Shown: positions 16,057-19,488 of the stretch, one piece after another
Layout: every line of letters starts with the position of its first letter
Numbering within the stretch: position 1 is the stretch's first letter
Assembly: GCA_002455255.1 (NCBI GenBank)
Contig: DKKL01000011.1
Coordinates: 30,532-50,019, forward strand
Reading direction: 5' to 3'
From: Candidatus Tepidiaquacellales bacterium UBA6667
Lineage (GTDB): Bacteria > Bacteroidota > Ignavibacteria > Tepidaquicellales > Tepidaquicellaceae
Length of the DNA: 19,488 nt
Position numbers and translations under genes: made by a program
The notes under the pieces: model-generated
Database searches by the model: none
Told to the model about the DNA's origin: nothing
Seen by the model: only the letters and a program-made list of their open reading frames with translations

Positions 16057-16887
16057 TTATTTATTCAACACCATCTTTCTAATTTGGGAATTATCCGAAG
16101 TCTGAAGTTTATAGAAATAAACACCGCTTGCCATTGAATAATTATTTGAATTCAATTCCATACTATATTCACCGGTATTATATAATTTATTATCAATCAA
16201 TTTTGCTATTTCCTTACCGCTGATATCATACAGCGAAAGAGAAATTACATCAGATTTTAGAATTGTGAATGAAATTTTTGTAGTCGGGTTAAATGGATTT
16301 GGATAATTCTGATTTAAAGTGAAATTTCTTATAACGGAAGAATTATTTTCTATACCGACAACGACATTAATAATTTTATTATCAGCAAAATTCCAAAAAT
16401 CATTTGAAGAACCGCTATCTAAGAACACAGCATTACCGGAAGCAAAGATAGTGTCAGTAACACCGACAGTTTCCGGAGCTTTATAAGTAAAAGTCCAGGT
16501 AACAGTATCCATTGAAGATGGTTTTGGGAATTTGTGAGTTAATTCAAATCCACCTGCAGTTGATGTATCTCTTCTTAAAGTGGTGTCAAGAGAAGATAAT
16601 AAAACTTCTCCGCGACTTGTAGCGATATCAATACCCGCAGCAACAAATGAAGGTCTTGAAATTTTTATCTGGAAAGTAGCTGACTGACCTGCACCAACCT
16701 GATTAGGTCCGAGTATTCTGACATTAGTGTTTGGAGTAGGATCTAAACCATGGCAACCACAACCAAAGTCAAAACCGTTTTTCTTTGTGAAGCCAGTTAT
16801 GCCATCAGGAAAAGCGGTAAGGTTTATGTAAGTGATTGTAAAGAATGACAAAACAATAAAGGAAATAATAATAGTCTTAAGTTTCAT
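16057..16887 (-). CDS. Secreted T9SS cargo protein with N-terminal CxCH motif and Reeler/choice-of-anchor-like domain
   Basis: This 276-aa protein has a signal peptide (1 to about 25), the segment GITGFTKKNGFDFGCGCHG (C43, C45, H46), an immunoglobulin-like domain (about 53-175) and a T9SS type A sorting domain (about 188-276: NQNYPNPFNPTTKISFTI, ISLSLYDISGKEIAKL, ASGVYFYKLQT, IRKMVLNK). The GxTGxxxxxG...CxCHG opening followed by a beta-sandwich that varies in its anchor matches a family found in Bacteroidetes secreted proteins (choice-of-anchor V / Reeler-like). The CxCH could bind metal or haem, but it has one residue between the cysteines where c-type haem sites have two, so a cytochrome is not claimed. 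The start is ATG 16887. It stands alone, with its own terminator. Confidence 0.8.
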   Translation of the reverse strand: MKLKTIIISFIVLSFFTITYINLTAFPDGITGFTKKNGFDFGCGCHGLDPTPNTNVRILGPNQVGAGQSATFQIKISRPSFVAAGIDIATSRGEVLLSSLDTTLRRDTSTAGGFELTHKFPKPSSMDTVTWTFTYKAPETVGVTDTIFASGNAVFLDSGSSNDFWNFADNKIINVVVGIENNSSVIRNFTLNQNYPNPFNPTTKISFTILKSDVISLSLYDISGKEIAKLIDNKLYNTGEYSMELNSNNYSMASGVYFYKLQTSDNSQIRKMVLNK

Positions 16888-17015
16888 TTGAAGATTAAAT
16901 GATTTTTAATTATTGAATCAAAATCTAAATTTAAAAATTTAAAATCTATGAATATTTGATGCCCTTATATTCATAACTACTCACCTGGAATGTATTAAAT
17001 ATTTTATTCTGATTG

Positions 17016-17069
17016 ATTGAAAACCTTAACCACGAATTGACACGAATTATACGAATTGCACGAATTAAT
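17016..17069 (+). repeat. 54-nt direct repeat, copy 1 (CACGAATT type)
   Basis: It begins ATTGAAAACC and contains four ACGAATT units about 9-10 nt apart. It differs from copy 2 (17152-17205) at two positions. The segment 16888-17015 before it contains no recognisable gene and only the probable promoter area of the minus-strand CxCH gene. Confidence 0.85.
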
Positions 17070-17109
17070 ACATTTTACTCCTATTTGTATGAAATAGATA
17101 TAAAGAATA

Positions 17110-17136
17110 GATCCTTCACTTCGTTCAGGATGACAT
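17110..17136. repeat. Short imperfect palindrome of a widespread intergenic repeat type
   Basis: The stretch ATCCTTCACTTCGTTCAGGA followed by TGACAT forms an imperfect hairpin (ATCCT pairs with AGGAT, inner AC with GT around TTC). From memory, near-identical sequences are common dispersed intergenic repeats in many bacteria; this was not checked. It lies between the two direct repeats. Confidence 0.55.
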
Positions 17137-17151
17137 CGCTATAAAAAATAT

Positions 17152-17205
17152 ATTGAAAACCATAACCACGAATTAACACGAATTATACGAATTGCACGAA
17201 TTAAT
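17152..17205 (+). repeat. 54-nt direct repeat, copy 2 (CACGAATT type)
   Basis: It is 52 of 54 identical to the copy at 17016-17069. ACGAATT units start at 17168, 17178, 17187 and 17196, spacing close to one DNA helix turn. The copies are 136 bp apart. Confidence 0.85.
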
Positions 17206-17229
17206 TTAAAAATTCTCTTTTACGTTTTG

Positions 17230-17266
17230 ATTTGTGTAATTAGTCAAATTAGTGAAAATTCGTGGT
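17230..17266 (-). repeat. Inverted, diverged copy of the CACGAATT-type repeat
   Basis: On the minus strand this reads ACCACGAATTTTCACTAATT and continues to AATTACAC. It matches the element at 15715 onward (ACCACGAATTAGCACTAATT...AATTACAC) better than the two neighbouring 54-nt copies, linking the repeats of both spacers into one family. ATTCGTGGT (17258-17266) can pair with ACCACGAAT of copy 2. Confidence 0.65.
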
Positions 17267-17330
17267 AGATGTTTTTATACACCACAAGATAAAATTTTTT
17301 ATTTAGATTTTTTAAAGGAATTAATTTACT

Positions 17331-17338
17331 TACTTTTG
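17331..17338 (+). promoter_or_regulatory. Bacteroidetes-type -7 promoter element of the symporter gene
   Basis: TACTTTTG matches the TAnnTTTG consensus exactly and ends 14 bp before the ATG at 17353. This would give a very short or absent 5' leader. A clear -33 TTG is not visible, so the call rests on one element and its position. Confidence 0.45.
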
Positions 17339-17352
17339 AAAAATTTTTAATA

Positions 17353-19119
17353 ATGCAGATAATAGACTGGGTAATAGTAGTAGCTTATTTTATTATTTCA
17401 CTTGCAATCGGGCTGAAATATTCAAAGAGAGCAAGCGGAAGCACGGAAGATTTTTTTCTTTCCGGAAGGAAATTGCCATGGTGGCTTGCAGGGCTCTCAA
17501 TGGTAGCAACAACATTTGCTGCTGATACTCCTCTTGCGGTTACTGAACTTGTCGGTAAAAACGGAATAGCAGGAAACTGGTTGTGGTGGAATATGTTAAT
17601 CGGCGGAATGCTTACAGTTTTTTTCTTTGCCCGTCTTTGGAGAAGAGCAAATATATTAACAGATGTTGAATTTATTGAACTCAGATATTCCGGCAAAGAA
17701 GCATCAGTTCTAAGAGGATTTAAGAGCATATATCTCGGTGTAATAATGAACACTATTATAATGGGATGGGTAAATCTTGCAATGATGAAAATTTTACTTG
17801 GGATGTTTCCGGAATATGTGAATGAATCAAACGTGTTGATATATATCGGAGCGTGTATGCTGATAACGGCAATATATTCCGCAATATCAGGTTTATGGGG
17901 AGTGGCAGTAACGGATGCATTTCAGTTTATACTTGCGATGGCAGGCTGTATAATTTTATCAATTATAGTAATCAATGAACCGGCAATCGGAGGAATTTCA
18001 GGATTGCAGGCAAAACTTCCCGACTGGGCACTAAGCTTTACTCCTGTAATTTCAAATGAAACACCGGTCTCAGATACAGGTGGATTTCTTGCCATTACAC
18101 TTGCGACATTTCTTGCATTTATCGGAATTCAATGGTGGGCATCTTGGTATCCCGGAGCAGAACCCGGCGGCGGTGGATACATAGCACAAAGAATGATGAG
18201 TGCTAAGGATGAGAAAAATTCATTACTTGCAACATTGTTTTTTCAGATAGCACATTACTGCATAAGACCGTGGCCATGGATAATAGTAGGATTGTGTGCG
18301 ATTGTATTATATCCTGATTTATCAATGACAGAAAAAGGAAATGGATTTGTTAGAGCGATGAATGATTACTTGCCGGTTGGACTAAAGGGAATGATGCTCG
18401 CAGCTTTTTTTGCTGCTTATATGTCAACAATTGCAACACATTTAAACTGGGGAACATCATATTTCATAAATGACCTTTACAAAAGATTCATAGCAAAAAA
18501 TAAAACTGAGAAACATTACGTAAATGTTTCAAAAATTGCCACAATAATTTTTATGTTGTTTTCAGTTTTAGTAACAACACAAATGAATAATATTTCAGAT
18601 GCATGGGGATTTGTAATTCAATGCGGAGCAGGTCTTGGGCTTGTCTTAATTCTAAGATGGTATTGGTGGAGAGTAAACGCCGTCAGTGAAATCGTTGCGA
18701 CGATAGTTCCATTCATTGTATATGGAATTATGTTTTTTGGAAATTTTGATGTTTCATTCCCGAATACATTATACATAATTGTACCAATCACAACAGCAGT
18801 ATGGTTAATAGCAACGTTTATAACAAAACCGGTAGAATCAAACAAGTTACTTGAGTTTTACAAACGAGTACATCCCGGTGGAATTGGTTGGAAAAGATTC
18901 AGAAAGCTTGCACCGGAAGTCGAACAAGACAAAGGATACGGATATTTATTTTTAGATTGGTTTATGGGAATAATAATGGTTTATATGTTTTTATTTGGTA
19001 TGGGTAAAATTATTTTTGGAGAATATATGCTCGGAATATTATTTATTGCAATAGGATTACTTGCAGGCGGAGTAATTTTTTGGAGTTTTAATAAAATCGG
19101 TTGGGAAAAGTTAAGATAA
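17353..19119 (+). CDS. Sodium:solute symporter family transporter
   Basis: This 588-aa protein has about 13 predicted membrane helices. The N-terminus IIDWVIVVAYFIISLAIGL, the loop STEDFFLSGRKLPWWLAGLS and the following MVATTFAADTPLAVTELV are the standard opening of the solute:sodium symporter (SSS) family, including the unwound TM1 region that binds sodium and substrate. Later conserved segments include GAEPGGGGYIAQRMMSAKDE and a helix with AAFFAAYMSTIATHLNWGTSYFINDLY, where the serine/threonine residues usually form the Na2 site. It imports a small solute using the sodium gradient; the substrate cannot be predicted, as the family covers sugars, amino acids and carboxylates. The length is slightly above the usual 500-550 aa because of the long C-terminal extension. 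The start is ATG 17353. ftsX begins 5 bp after its stop and may be cotranscribed. Confidence 0.9.
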   Translation: MQIIDWVIVVAYFIISLAIGLKYSKRASGSTEDFFLSGRKLPWWLAGLSMVATTFAADTPLAVTELVGKNGIAGNWLWWNMLIGGMLTVFFFARLWRRANILTDVEFIELRYSGKEASVLRGFKSIYLGVIMNTIIMGWVNLAMMKILLGMFPEYVNESNVLIYIGACMLITAIYSAISGLWGVAVTDAFQFILAMAGCIILSIIVINEPAIGGISGLQAKLPDWALSFTPVISNETPVSDTGGFLAITLATFLAFIGIQWWASWYPGAEPGGGGYIAQRMMSAKDEKNSLLATLFFQIAHYCIRPWPWIIVGLCAIVLYPDLSMTEKGNGFVRAMNDYLPVGLKGMMLAAFFAAYMSTIATHLNWGTSYFINDLYKRFIAKNKTEKHYVNVSKIATIIFMLFSVLVTTQMNNISDAWGFVIQCGAGLGLVLILRWYWWRVNAVSEIVATIVPFIVYGIMFFGNFDVSFPNTLYIIVPITTAVWLIATFITKPVESNKLLEFYKRVHPGGIGWKRFRKLAPEVEQDKGYGYLFLDWFMGIIMVYMFLFGMGKIIFGEYMLGILFIAIGLLAGGVIFWSFNKIGWEKLR

Positions 19120-19124
19120 ATTAA

Positions 19125-19488
19125 TTGAGATTAAATTTAAAATATATATTTAAAGAATCATTACGCTCGCTAAATGCGGCAAAGCTATCCACATTAGCAT
19201 CTATACTAACGATAACGATTTCATTATTACTCATAACGCTTTATTATACCATATCAATAGAATCAGGAAATATAATCAAAAACGTAAAGGATAAAGTTGA
19301 GATAGAATTTTATTTAGTAGATGAAATTTCTCAATCAGGTTTAGACTCACTGAAAGAAGAATTGAAAAGGACAGCCGGTGTAAAAAGTATAAAACACATC
19401 AGCAAAGATGACGCACTAAAAATATTTGAAGATGAAAACGGAAGCGAGATGACAGATATACTTGAGTATAATCCCCTACCCGCATCAG
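19125..19488 (+). CDS. ftsX: Cell-division ABC-transporter permease FtsX (partial, N-terminal part)
   Basis: The reading frame is open from TTG 19125 to the right edge (121 codons). The N-terminus (MRLNLKYIFKESLRSLNAAK) is the basic cytoplasmic segment, followed by TM1 (LASILTITISLLLITLYYTI) and the periplasmic FtsX domain. Diagnostic features are VEIEFYLVDE, VKSIKHISKDDALKIFED and NPLPAS at the edge, matching the family's conserved SKeeAL and NPLPaSf motifs. FtsX pairs with the ATPase FtsE at the divisome and transmits ATP-driven changes to cell-wall hydrolases through its periplasmic domain. No ATG exists in frame near the N-terminus, so TTG is chosen; it begins 5 bp after the symporter stop. 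The missing part should contain the remaining three helices. Confidence 0.88.
   Translation, partial: MRLNLKYIFKESLRSLNAAKLSTLASILTITISLLLITLYYTISIESGNIIKNVKDKVEIEFYLVDEISQSGLDSLKEELKRTAGVKSIKHISKDDALKIFEDENGSEMTDILEYNPLPAS

Noticed and set aside
15710..17266. CRISPR array from the repeated sequences in the two spacers
   Set aside because: Repeat copies are unevenly spaced, diverged, partly truncated and partly inverted; no uniform repeat-spacer pattern and no cas genes.
17385..17753. 122-aa minus-strand open frame
   Set aside because: Antisense to the conserved N-terminal helices of the symporter gene; a shadow frame.

Overview
The window is AT-rich chromosomal DNA, most likely from the Ignavibacteria/Chlorobi side of the Bacteroidetes-Chlorobi group. 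The evidence is three secreted proteins with the C-terminal motif NQNYPNPFNP (type IX secretion, T9SS, sorting tail), a PorV/PorQ-like outer-membrane protein, a TonB-dependent receptor with a carboxypeptidase-D-like N-terminal domain, and start sites without Shine-Dalgarno signals. The assignment rests on recalled family signatures, not on a search.

Positions 14585 down to 1 (minus strand) hold a tight run of eight genes that looks like one operon. In transcription order they encode: a secreted 698-aa protein with a calcium-loop motif and sorting tail; a 758-aa OB-fold T9SS cargo protein; a lipoprotein with Fn3/Ig-like modules; a TonB-dependent receptor; a PorV/PorQ-like barrel; an NHL-type beta-propeller lipoprotein; a GT-C-like polytopic membrane protein; and a secreted phospholipase-D-fold protein (two HKD motifs) that runs off the left edge. 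Intergenic gaps are 23 bp or less and several genes overlap. Six of the eight appear to start at codons other than ATG (TTG, CTG or possibly ATA/ATT). Two of these (PorV-like and the Fn3-like lipoprotein) have intact signal peptides in frame upstream of the first conventional start codon, so standard gene calling would truncate them. Together they look like a cell-surface module: secreted cargo, the OM shuttle-type protein, a TonB receptor, surface lipoproteins and a possible glycosyltransferase.

Positions 14745-15692 (plus) encode a TerC-family membrane protein, divergent from the operon. Then comes a repeat-filled 364-bp spacer (three copies of one intergenic repeat, GC-rich hairpins) that ends in a strong bidirectional terminator at 16001-16028. 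Positions 16057-16887 (minus) encode another T9SS cargo protein, with a CxCH motif.

A second repeat-filled spacer of 465 bp (16888-17352) carries two 54-nt direct copies of a CACGAATT-type repeat, a related inverted copy and a small palindromic element. It ends in a good Bacteroidetes-type promoter for a sodium:solute symporter gene (17353-19119, plus). Five bases later a TTG-initiated ftsX begins and runs off the right edge.

No rRNA, tRNA, CRISPR array, transposase or phage gene was seen. The most interesting items are the surface operon, its OB-fold/PLD nuclease-like theme, the unusual start codons, and the periodic intergenic repeats.
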